From Antedon bifida (taxonomy: Eukaryota > Echinodermata > Crinoidea > Comatulida > Antedonidae), in NCBI GenBank assembly GCA_963402885.1, contig OY727098.1, forward strand, positions 1,793,001 to 1,857,000: DNA of 64,000 bases. Reading direction: 5' to 3'. A model generated the notes under the pieces. The model saw only the letters and a program-made list of their open reading frames with translations. It was not told the DNA's origin and did not search any database. Both the position numbers and the translations under genes were made by a program. Each line of letters opens with the position of its first letter. The stretch's first letter is position 1. Below, piece after piece: positions 37,801-49,200 of the stretch.

Positions 37801-40800
37801 TGTTTGGCTGTAATGTAAATGCGGGAACAGAGACTGGGCTGAATTGTGTGGACGACACATACCACAGTTTTCTTCTCCCCAAAGGGTATGTCGAGTGCTG
37901 CCACCAAACGCCGCGCCCATACTTCTGTCCAAAACGATAGAATGGACAATATAATGGACGATAGAATGGACCAGAACACCGGGGATAACCCCATACTCTT
38001 TCGAAATATGTAGTACTGGGGTTATTAAAGTGAAAAGAGTAACATTTCAATGGTAATTATGGATATAACTAAGTGGATATTATCAATTTTCTGTATACAC
38101 GATGAAATAAGGCCTTCCACGCCACCCCGACCCATCCAACTTATATTTTGCGCATGGTATATAGTATAATAGTAATGATTAAAACGAAGCGTACGTTGAC
38201 CTCTTAACTCAACAAGTTAATATATAAATTACATGTCTTTTCTATATCTAAAATTAATGTTCTTAATAAATCTCTATGTCGTAAAAAACAAACCTTACCC
38301 CTAGTGATATAATAGATTTATTGTTCTCGATTTAACTTGAATTACGAATGATGATATCTTCGACACATACAATGCAATTAATGTGCAGGGAAAGTTATAG
38401 CATCGGTTTAAGACATAAGAAGATAGATTTAGTTGATCTTAAAATCAGCTATCTGTAACATTGTAAGAACGTACATATGACGCAAATACAGGTGTCATGT
38501 ATTGATTTGGTGTTACATTCTAATCCATGTTTTCAAAGTACCATTTTCAGAAATGTTAAGACATTTTAAAATAATAAGTTAGGCGCAATGTCAAGGTCGG
38601 TAAGAGTGCAATGTTGATGCGTCGTCGCGGCTTAAGAACACCATCCCGATTGCCGTTGGTGACTAGATTACTTTCCGCAATTCGGATCGGTTCGGTAGCT
38701 CGGTAGTTCGGAAGCTCGGTAAAATAACTTGTAATAATATTATAAAGATAATTGGGCTAACATACTTTCATTCGCTAAGGATTATTATTGCAAATTGTTA
38801 AATGTCAACAGTGCCCAGATTTTTAGAAGGTTGGACGTTTTTTCCGTACAGAAGTTCTAATGGCTTTTCGGATACACTGTGTCGAATGTTATATCGATCT
38901 CTACACCTCCTCTTTCAATTTTGTGACAGGGGGAAAGGGGGAGGGGGCGAGGATTCTTGAACGGCAGTTGCAAAGAAATTGGTCTAAAAAACACATTCTT
39001 CAGACAAATTGTCCGTTCTATGGATAAAAGGGAATTAAACGGCGCTGGTTTCGGGTGTGGGGTTTAGGAGGAGATAGAGGAACACATTTTGGCTTAGTGC
39101 TATATTACAGAAGAAGAAGATGCCATGTTGGAACAAATCTGAGCTAGAGGATTAGGTTCATGTCTGGAAACCCGAACTCGACCGAGGAAACCCGAACTCG
39201 ACCGAGGAAACCCGAACTCGACCGAGGAAACCCGAACTCGACCGAGGAAACCCGAACTCGACCGAGTAAACGAGATGTAGAAAATACAATCTACAAATTC
39301 TGTTGAATATAAAAGGGCATATCACACAGTAGACTTGCTCTAAGTATCTCGTCTTTTTTATGCTGTAGTATCTTATACAAGAAACCTCCCGCTAGCTCAA
39401 GACGTATGACACGCCATATGTGCCTAATTGTTTTTACAATTTTACCAACATTTTGCCGAATCGCTGTCTAGAACTTTATGGACTAATTCAAAACAGATAA
39501 CAAATTGGGTCTGGCATGATGAATGAAATACGTGTAAAATAGCCACACACTGTCGATAACAAAAATACGTATAGATATCATGATGATACTTACAGTGACG
39601 TTGTTGTCAATGGGATCTTGCCATATAATATATTTAGCCTTTAAATCAGTGATGATTTGAAACAGTTGTGTTTGATAAAATTCCTCGAGTGTACTGTAGT
39701 CTCCATCCCAACCTCTATCCGTCATCCATTCTTGTATTTCCGGATTACTTGCCCTGTGTAGTAAAACGTGTATTCATTGTTATTCTATACTGAAGAATCG
39801 TGGTAACCTCCGTTTGTATAGTATAGTTTTATTTGTAATTATTGAATGGTGTATATTATGCATTTTGTCAATAAACAGATGACAACATTTCTTTACCAAC
39901 AATCATACGTCACTTCATCTGCTCCAAGATGAACAAACTCATCTTGGAAAACATCAATAACTTCTCGAAATAGATTTTCCACGAATCGATACGACTCATT
40001 CTTTATAGGATTGATTGTTCCCAGACGACCAAATGGTTGTCCATTTTCATAGCACATTGTTATGATCTCAGGATGAGACCGCCCCCAAGATTCCATGTGA
40101 CCGGGTGTATCGAATTCAGGAATAACACGGATTCCCCTCAGTCTTGCATACAAAATCACACGGCTGACGTCATCGGGTTTGTACACCTTCAGTTCTGGGT
40201 GATACGCCCCCTATAAAACGAAAGCAAACACATTTTACTGGGAGGAATCGGTGGAAGGTTTAAATTCAGAGCAACTTTTATTGATAAGCTACGGTTATGA
40301 AGATATGTTCCAAGTTATGTTAATAATGCCACATTACCCAACATTCCCAAACAAACATGTAAATAGCAATACTAATCGATAACAACAACCCGATTATACA
40401 ATTACGTCATTGATACCATTTCAAACTATAATCGCTCTTTCATACACTGAGGCACTAACGAGGCGAGGAGTCAACGTCTTTGTGTTAGCATCAGTGAAAA
40501 TCTATTTAAAAACTACATTTCTAACACAATATTTTTTCTACCTTATCGTGCAATTATCACTACACTAAAGTTAGTCGAGGCCTAGATGTTTCCTCCTATT
40601 CAACACTAACCTCCTAAAATGAACCGGCACTTCTATTCAACGGCTAATATTGGACATCCATCATGATACAATCAAACTGACTGTAAAAATCAGATCACCT
40701 AGGCCTAGTTTTAGTCTCATGAGATCTATCATTAGTATATTATCTTCAAAGTTTTAATGCGAATCAAATGGTGCGTGTCCTTTGGGACACCGATGGCAAT

Positions 40801-43800
40801 AATAAAGTAATTTGATTTTTTTCATTTTTTTAATAAATTGATCTGGTTTTATACTAGTTTCGAGTAATACTTAATTTATTATAAGCTATAACATCAACTG
40901 TATACTGAGCTGGTCAATTGTTTTTCCTCGATTCATGTAAGTAGGCCTACTGTAATGAATTATAAAAACCGTCTAGTTCATTAAGTATAGACTGTGCGCT
41001 TACGAAACGTTGTGTGTTAACGTGTTTATTAATTTTAATCCACTTATGAGTTTTTCCTAGAATAGACACATAAAGGTCTCAGACAGAGATTAAAGCTATC
41101 AGACGTGGTTCACAATACTGACTTTACAACTCGGCTTTTTTTATCTTACTTTTTCGCTAAGTTCAGGATAGGTCTTGCTTACAAAGGCAAAGGCTTGGTG
41201 ATCAACAAGATGCCAGTGAAATACGTTGAATTTATTGTACGCCATAGCATCCTGAAAGAGTATTGACTTTTGTATATATTTGATTTAAAAAACAATTTCG
41301 GTTAGTTATGTGAAACACGATGCAATACAATATTATCGTGTATTTACGGCTGCTTTTTTTAGAATTGATATATGATTATACGGTTGTGAAGTTAATGATA
41401 ATGACGCCGTTAATGATGATGATTATGATAAAAAGGATAAATGCATCTATTGATAGAAAGATGGTGATAATCTTCATCGTCTAAGATTCACAAAAACATT
41501 ATTTACGGAACTAGAATGCCTACAAGAAGGCCTACTTTTAAAGTAGTGTATGTATGTGACAGTGGCTGTAGTACACCTGGGTAACCCCTTACTCGTCTCG
41601 AAAGTTACCATTGTGATGATATAATCTCCATGATTTAGATGATGATCATGACGTCAATGTCAAACGTCAAATGACAAATCTTTATTAAGAGACACCTAAG
41701 ATCGTTGCTATACATAATATCATCATGCATCAACGGTTTCTGTAGCTGCTTGTGAGAATGTGAAGCAAAAATCATATGCATTTCCGCGGCAGAACAACGT
41801 ATCTTGTAGATACGTTGTTTTTCCTTGGAAAATACCACAATTATTTGTTTTTTTTGCTTAAAGATACGTGGTACTATCTCTAAAAATAATGATCTCTGAA
41901 ACCTGAAATTTATTTATTTGTAATAATTCCCCAAATGTAAAAATCTCAAAATTGACAAAAATGCGTGGTTTTGCCTTGGAACGGCCGTACTGTAGGCCTA
42001 ATAATAAATCACGATAATAGTATAGTGGTGGTGGATGATTTGATGGATGCAATTACTTTGATAAAGGAAATGTCTTTCAGTAACAGCGACTGATGGTCAA
42101 TGCAGAAACTAACAGTAGAATCTAGATAGATACTTACCAAATGCTTTAGAATGATTGGAATTGGAATAAAATGACGAGATGTATCAAGAAGGAATCCTCT
42201 ATGCTTGTACCTCGGAAAGTCAGTTATTGTTGTTACATTAATCATATACTATAATTAAAAACAAAAGTAGGATTGTTATTATTTGTAGCAAATCAAGTGA
42301 TTCATTTTAGTTAGGATCAAATACAAAACATAGGCCCCTATTTAATACAAATAAAAATAAACAATGTTTCTGTCTGGTGGATTTTAGAAGAGTGCTGCGA
42401 TCATTACGTGTGCTACTCTCCTTTTGGTGCAGAATAATGATAAACATTAAAGTTTCACAACAAATGACATTAAATAGGTAAGGCAGGGAAAGTCTTAGAA
42501 AAACCAGACACTTTTGTGCGTGTTTATCCTTTTCAAAACTCACCTCTCCCTCGTCATTGTATTGATAAATAAGCTGACTAAATGTTTCTAATCCTAAACA
42601 AAAAATTAGAAAAGGAAAGACAATTGTATTAAAAAGTTGAGAGAGAATGGAGAGAGAGGGAGGGGAGAGAGGGAGGGGTAGCGAATGAGGGGGATAGAGA
42701 GAACATTTATATATGGCTAAAGCACTGGGAAATGGAGCAGTACAAGATATTATTGGAGTATAAATTACTCTCAACTAGATGGTCATCTAGGTCGTGCCCA
42801 CAGATGGTTCTCGAATACATAGTGATTTCAGCGGTAAAAAACTGGCGACTTCAAATGTACATGCAGGACAATAATACATGTCGTTTACAGGAACGAATAA
42901 ATAGACGCGGTGATTTATGTACTCAACTAAAATTAGCACCCTGGGAATTACTTCCGAAAGAGGAACTTGTCACAAAATAAGACCAATTGTTTTGTAACAA
43001 ACTGAATTTTTATTTTGTATGTAACATTAGGGTTGATGGATGGGGAAGAGGATGGGTGCAAAGACGAACAATTTTTAAATGTATTTTTTATCCATTTAGT
43101 AACAAAATATTAATTGTTTTCATGTTTTACAAATAATATTCACTAAACACAGTAAAACATTGCAATTTAATACTTTGTTGAAACTGTCACCGTCATAGTC
43201 GATTGAAATAGTACAGTACATGTAACGATACATCACTAATACGACGTTTATATTTTTTTGTAATTACATTATTAATAATTACAAACGTTCAGAAGGAACT
43301 GTCAGTAATAAAGTAAAGACCTCTATTCGTGGTAAATCGTAAATTCGCTTTAATTGTCAATAGATAATTATCTAACTCAACTTAATTAGTAGGCCTAATG
43401 GTTTTCAATTGTTTCTTAGAGCCAATCCATACTTAAGTTGGTTCCTAACCACCAAAGTTGTTCTGCGTTTAGGGCATGTGATCCTTCGTACTGTAAGCCT
43501 GTCCTCTACTGGCTTTACAACGCTACTCATGCCAGTGAGGGGAGGGTGGTGGTGTGGATGGTGGTTTAACTGCAATAATAAAGTTAATTGTACCTAGACG
43601 ACGACTGGAAAGGCTAGCTCATTATCCTTTAAAAAATACCTATATCCAACCTCTGCAGCACAGATTGGAAAAAAATGGATCGAATTTCTGTTATGACTGT
43701 ACTTGTCTTTACGACGCCTGAGGGAATAGGAACTTGTGGAACAGAGATTGGAATGTTCCAATGATCGCAAATCAATACATTTGTATAAACGTATATTAAC

Positions 43801-45003
43801 TCTATTAAAATAGTATTTTTCAAAGAAAATCGGCCTGTCTTCAACATTATGATACTGTGCTCGAGCTGTTCAACCGGTTTTCAGCCATTAAAAACAATTA
43901 TCGTAGGAGGAGATAGGAAAATGCGATGCATCCTCGTATTATTGTGTGCAGGTATTTTTCAAGAGGACATCCATTAGACAGTGTATACCACGATCGGAAA
44001 ACACCCCTATTTGGGGCAAATCGTTGAACCTAAATTCGTTTTAATTGTCAATAACTAATTATCTAACTCAATTTAATTAGTAAACAGGGTTACATCTGGT
44101 GGCTAAAATCAGTACCGAGATTCTAGCCAACTTTATATACCATCGAGTAAACATTCTAGAAATAACGCGCGATTTACCGATTTTTGCCCTTACGTAAATT
44201 TATATATAGATAACCATTCTGAGATGGCGCTATAATAGTTGGCGACTTAGATCCACTTGTATATTTACATTACTGTATGCGTATTTTCCTTCCAAACATA
44301 ATTATCGTACCTTCGTATACCACAGGCGAATTTTCTTTCAAACATACCTTGCTGAGTTTGAGAACGATTTTCACAGACCTTTACTCATAGCCATTCTAGA
44401 GATGGCGCTATGATGGTTATCGACAGTATAGATCAATATATTGGAAATAAGTTGATATAATCTTACCTCTAAGAAGGCCCCATACTTGAGCAGCCTTAAT
44501 TTTGCTATCCCCGTCTGTTTTTATTTCAATCATATCTATAATACAAAGTAAATTTGTTTAAAATGTAAATATATAAATCGTAATGGGTAGTTGTCTTTAT
44601 TGATTGCAAAATGAAACTTTGAATGATACTTACAGGATTCATCAGAATCTAAGGTGGGGTATTCCTCGCATCCTAAATCACCCTCTAATTCAAGAGACAC
44701 GGTATTTAGCAACACATCAGGTGGTTCATCTGCACTTTCTGTCTGGTCAAATATTACTTGTTTATAGCGTTTTACCGCCATATCGACCACTTCACATTGC
44801 CCAATCGACGATGTATCAAACTGGAAACGACTTTCCCGGATAGCTAGAACTTCACCAAGGGAGTCTACTTCTTGAGGCTGAGGCCATGGCGATCCCGGGG
44901 CTGCTTCTGTGTATTTTAACGGTAGCTCAGGGATTATGTAGTAAACTTTTGAAGCATCAATAACCACAATACAACATATCAATATTCCATACAGACAAAA
45001 CAT
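34829..45003 (-). CDS. Beta-N-acetylhexosaminidase (GH20), 11 exons
   Basis: This enzyme removes terminal beta-linked GlcNAc/GalNAc from glycoconjugates. Exons in transcript order: 45003-44634, 44535-44467, 42593-42544, 42248-42138, 41251-41150, 40210-39897, 39753-39594, 37704-37509, 37059-36969, 36123-36019, 34994-34829. All have GT-AG borders and matching phases, giving 577 aa (human HEXA and HEXB are 529 and 556 aa). The start is the ATG at 45003; the frame is open further upstream but has no other ATG. Residues 1-19 are a signal peptide ([17 protein letters not shown]). The N-terminal GH20b domain is followed by the catalytic barrel with R180 ([11 protein letters not shown]), D201, HWHLVD (212-217), H272 (FDTPGH), the acidic pair D332-E333 (HLGADEV), W383, W434, Y435 and E452. 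Several N-glycosylation sequons are present. The last exon ends in a hydrophobic 15-residue tail instead of a short hydrophilic end. Vertebrate homologues are lysosomal; the alpha- or beta-subunit identity is not decidable. Confidence 0.95.
35564..35691. mobile_element. MITE (AGCCGATTTTCCACTAGGCG), hexosaminidase intron 10
   Basis: A 128-bp fold-back element with about 27-bp near-perfect terminal inverted repeats: AGCCGATTTTCCACTAGGCG at the left and its complement at the right. It is flanked by TAA on both sides (35561-35563 and 35692-35694), a PIF/Harbinger-like 3-bp duplication. The interior includes CGCATGCGT- and ACGCATGC-type palindromic pieces. Confidence 0.85.
36648..36797. mobile_element. 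MITE, AGCTCTGTCTACAC family, copy E
   Basis: A 150-bp copy in hexosaminidase intron 9. It starts AGCCCTGTCTACACTATCAA, ends TTAGACAGAGCT and is flanked by TTA on both sides (36645-36647 and 36798-36800). The ACTACCATATTTGGG block is doubled inside. Confidence 0.85.
39166..39270. repeat. 20-bp tandem repeat, hexosaminidase intron 7
   Basis: Five successive copies of GGAAACCCGAACTCGACCGA with no visible mismatch, plus a partial final unit. The perfect identity and G+C-rich unit contrast with the surrounding A/T-rich intron and suggest recent expansion. Confidence 0.95.
41793..41819. repeat. Short perfect inverted repeat in hexosaminidase intron 4
   Basis: Arms AACAACGTATCT and AGATACGTTGTT around TGT. 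No role is evident. Confidence 0.7.
42640..42703. repeat. GA-rich purine tract, hexosaminidase intron 3
   Basis: About 60 bp of GAGAGAGG/GAGGGGA purine sequence located just beyond the acceptor of exon 3 on the coding strand's intron side. On the coding strand it is a long pyrimidine tract 50-110 nt upstream of the acceptor at 42594. Confidence 0.8.
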
Positions 45004-46216
45004 TGTGTTTTTAAATCTCAGAGTAGGCCTACGTTCCAATCGTTTGTGCCTAATTAGTTATAGACATTGAACTCTTGAGCGTAAACAAATAGCTAGGCTA
45101 CGCCACCTGGTAGTGCACATCTAAATATGGCATATTATGATGTATCGTATCACGAGAATTAAACGTAATTAAACTGACCTGGATGCATACAAAGAATGGG
45201 ATATTTGTTACATGTAAACACTTTACACTTCAACAATGCTTGTAATTAAACATCGAACATGGTTTTACGGTCGGTTGGTCGGTCGGTAAACACTAACTCA
45301 AATTTGAGCACGCGACTGCAGCCATGTATGGCCTTGTTTAGTTTAACCAATATATCACACAAAATATTAAAATGTATGCATTTTTATTTGTCTCAAAATA
45401 GAAAAACACCAAGGTAATGTAAATAAATACTGTTTCAGCTATCATTTTCTGTAAAAATTTAAAAAAATATAATTTTTCAGCCTTGTTTTTGGCTGTCTCT
45501 ACAAATCTACACATGCGACTTATGTCTGATTAGGCTTGCATGTGCCACAATTCGGAAATGCGTAATTTGTAAATAATAATATATTGATCGGCTTCTCAAA
45601 AATATGATTGTCCGGAATAATACAATACATTCAAGAATTATTTTGACATTGAGAGGAATGATTTTATAAGGATAGGCTTAGGCCTAGTGCTTGCAATTAC
45701 AGTCATAAAATCGATACAGAATTTAAAATGATTTTACAGTTTGCTTTTGAACACCTCTGCCTTTCTTCACACCTTTCACTAAATTTAACATATTTAACAA
45801 TAAAATGAATGAGTCATTAGTAATGATATGTCTGTACAATAATATAACATATATAACATTTTATTTTCTCAGCTATGATAGGCCTTTTCCCAGTAACAGG
45901 TATCCTCTCTCACCATTTTTTGTCTTTTATGAGCTCGTCCCACTTTTATTTCATTTTGCTGTACAAATTATTGAAATATATATAAGTTATATAAAGTATA
46001 ATCACCCTTTGATATTAATTAATTAGTTATATTGATTAAACAATTATCATAACGAGTAATTTTTTACATACTCGTTCCTTGAATTAATGTAAAATCAATT
46101 AGTAATCAATCATTCACGATTGGTAATTTAAAACGTTTTAAACAGCATAGGACTTTAAATAATTTATTAGGCCTACACTAAGTGTAGTCTAGTCAGAAAC
46201 GCGAGGGAAATTGATC
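45004..46216. promoter_or_regulatory. Divergent intergenic interval between hexosaminidase and channel genes
   Basis: About 1.2 kb separates the two start codons, which face away from each other, so both promoters and any 5'-UTRs must lie here unless there are distant upstream exons. I see no compelling TATA box or initiator. The interval holds one inverted copy of the ACCG-tailed dispersed repeat (45268-45341). Placing the promoters here is inference from gene order. Confidence 0.5.
45268..45341 (-). repeat. Dispersed repeat with ACCG-tetramer tail, copy 4 (inverted)
   Basis: On the plus strand it reads (GGTC/GGTT)n, GGTAAACACTAACTCAAATT, TGAGCACGCGACTGCAGCCA and TGTATGGCCTTGTT, the reverse complement of copies 1 and 2. 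It sits in the divergent intergenic interval about 0.3 kb upstream of the hexosaminidase start. Confidence 0.75.
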
Positions 46217-49200
46217 ATGATGGACTCCAATTTTGTGCACGATAAAGGGTATAGCGAAGCTGTTAAACGACAATGGGCCGATTTACGATATTTTTATAAC
46301 GCAAAGAATAGTGGCAATGATGTTCTTCCGTACGACAATGAAGAAGACGAAGAAACGTTTGTTAGTTTGGTAAAACAGCGAATGGAGACAACTACTGCGC
46401 ATGGCATTCCACAGATCACTGGCGCCAAAACGAAGCGGAGAAAGGTGTCTTGGATTTTGCTGGTTCTTTTCGCCCTTGGAATGTTCCTATATCAAACTCA
46501 AGAACTAATGGTCCAATACTTCAAATATGACTTTGATACGAATATTGAAATAAAGTACAGTCGGAAGTTAGAATTTCCTGCAGTAACAATTTGCAACATA
46601 AACCCAATCAAGTATGATCGATTGCAAGAGTCAGATGCCACTGATCTGAGGGAAGGTTTTGATCGAACGTATGTACCTCCAAATAGAACAGAGGAAGATG
46701 GACCTGCAGAAGGACCTGCAGATGGACCTGAAGAAAGAAGGAAGCGTGACAACGGTGAACAAGCACCGCCGGTAATGATTGTCCTTGTCCTTATGAAATA
46801 CACCATTAGGCCATGCTAGGTCTATCTTATTATAAGTCAAATAACTATATTTTATATTAGAATATTACTAATATAACTAATAGGCCTTCCAACACTGCCT
46901 AATTTGCTTATATTTCAACACATTCAACAGTAATTAATTCGTCAATTAAAGAGCATTTAAAATATAATCCGTGCTTATAAATTGAGTCTCATTTGAGGCT
47001 TAAGGAGTAGAGTAGAAATAGTCATGAGTTACAAGCCTGAAACTAGGTAAGGATTGAACCCTGACACTAGGTCAGGATTGAACCATGACACTAGGTCAGG
47101 ATTGAACCATGACACTGGTCAGGATTGAACCCGGGATCTTGGGATTGGAAAGTAAGCATTTTAACCACCAAGGTACTCCAACTATCTTTATTAAACCATT
47201 ATATAGCTAATCCCAAAACATGTTTTAAAATATTAGGTAATTTAAAAATGTACCTAACATTGAACACTATAGTACATGTATGCTTCCCCCTGACTCCAGA
47301 TAATCGTATCTATAAAACCATGTTTTCTATTTGTATAGCCTGAACAAAAGGTATGGAACAATTGGGATACACTATTAAAAAACGAAACCAGTTTTTACTC
47401 CCTGCCAACGACAGTTGCCACCGAGCAGGAAAATCTTGTACGGATAATGTCAAACTTGACGACTCAACAACGGCAATACTTAGGTCACCAACTCAACGAC
47501 CTCCTTGTTAACTGCTCTTGGATTGGCTACCCATGCTCACCACAGTAGGTTCTTTTTCAGATATAACCAGTAATGTATTAATATTGATATGTCATAAGCA
47601 TCCACTAGTTATGCGTGGTTCCCACTAGAACGCAACGCTGTATTGCGTAATCACAAGTGGGAACCGACGACGCAATAGTGCTGCAAACTTTGCAGGTTTG
47701 ATTTCACGCAGGCGGGGGCAAACACAATTATTAGAAGGGCATTTTCTTACGTTGCGTAGATTGCGTTACGTTGCGTCGCTAGTGTGAACCAAGCTTTACT
47801 ATTATCGAATAGAGTGTGCTTGCTTCAATATACACAATTAGCATTCCCGCAATCATCAACATCATTACTATCATCATCATCGCCATCTTAGTCTTCATCA
47901 TACATTGTCAGCATAAAAATCGTTTGCTAATATATGTTCTTTTTTCTCTATATTTTTATGTAGAAACTTCAGCAGGTTCTTGAATCCAATATACGGAAAT
48001 TGTTACACGTTGAATCCACTCAACACATCATTCGCTGGGGGAGAGTACAAATCTTCGTCATTTCCCGGGCCTTCTTACGGTAAGTTTTGTCAGTTACTGA
48101 CAAACAGTAGTGGTGACACGGTTATACAATTAAATGGTCAAAGTTACATAAGCTATACTCAATATGCCAGTGGTGAGAACTTTTGAGTTGGGAAATTATT
48201 TCTGACTTTTGTTGAATTGGAGTCAAAACGCGAAAAGAAATTGTTGTCGGGAGAACCACAGTTTTGTCAGGAAACTTTTATTTTTTTATTTCATGTTTTA
48301 CTACACTAAACTTCTCACAAGCTTAGATTTTAATTTTTATAGCGAAAAAATAGCAAGATGAAACAGTAAAATAAAATTTATTGCTGTTGTTCTTTTTGCA
48401 GGTCTAACAATGACACTTTTCATCGAACTGGCACAGTATCTACCGCAGATTTCTAGTAGTGGATTACGACTCCACATTCATTCACAAAATACGATGCCAT
48501 TTCCTGAGGATGAGGGTTTATACATTCCGCCTGGCTACCGGACATCTGTTTCTATCAGAAAGGTAAATAACTATAAAGGGAAAGATTATCTTAGCCCAAT
48601 TTGTTACTTTTACCCATACAATGTAACTTGGGTACATCACTGAAGCAAAATGAAAAAAAAAAATGAAATTTAGACATAGTAGGTCTGCTACAGTAATATA
48701 ATATAGTCTCATATTTTCTATACAAATGTGCGAATTACCTATAATGCAATTAGGCATATATTATGATTTTAAAAACTAAAGGCATTGGAATATTATCGGA
48801 ATGACTGAAGACTATCTGTTCTCTGCCTACGGTAAGTTACTGTTTGACAGATAGTGAGATGCTTAAACTTTGAGAACATACATGTAGCAATGCAATAGCA
48901 ACCTATTCTTGAAATCTCGGTCAATAAACACAACAAAATGAGAATGAGAGATAAAATAAGTGTAAGTAATTATAAAACATATCCTTTACTGTAGATGACT
49001 ACAAGTCGCATTGGCCGCCCATACAACACATGCGTAAAGGATTCAGACGAAAGCTATCACAATATATATCATGATTTGTACGGAATGTCATATTCAGTTC
49101 AGGTAAAAACAATTAGATAAAATGTTTGACAACTCTTCAATCATGCTGAATTGTAGAATACATACGATGACGATGACAATATCAATCACTTATAGTAAAC

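Noticed and set aside
37766-38050. Minus-strand 94- and 72-codon frames between hexosaminidase exons 7 and 8
   Set aside because: They do not match GH20 sequence and overlap each other in different frames. The flanking exons join in phase without them.
39166-39270. CRISPR-like array of five repeats
   Set aside because: The 20-bp units are directly adjacent with no spacers, and the sequence is an intron of an animal gene; it is a simple tandem repeat.
45004-45039. Extending the hexosaminidase start 12 codons upstream to position 45039
   Set aside because: The codon there is TTG, not ATG. The ATG at 45003 is directly followed by a good signal peptide.
46211-46216. Starting the channel protein at 46211
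   Set aside because: The codon is TTG. The first ATG in frame is at 46217.
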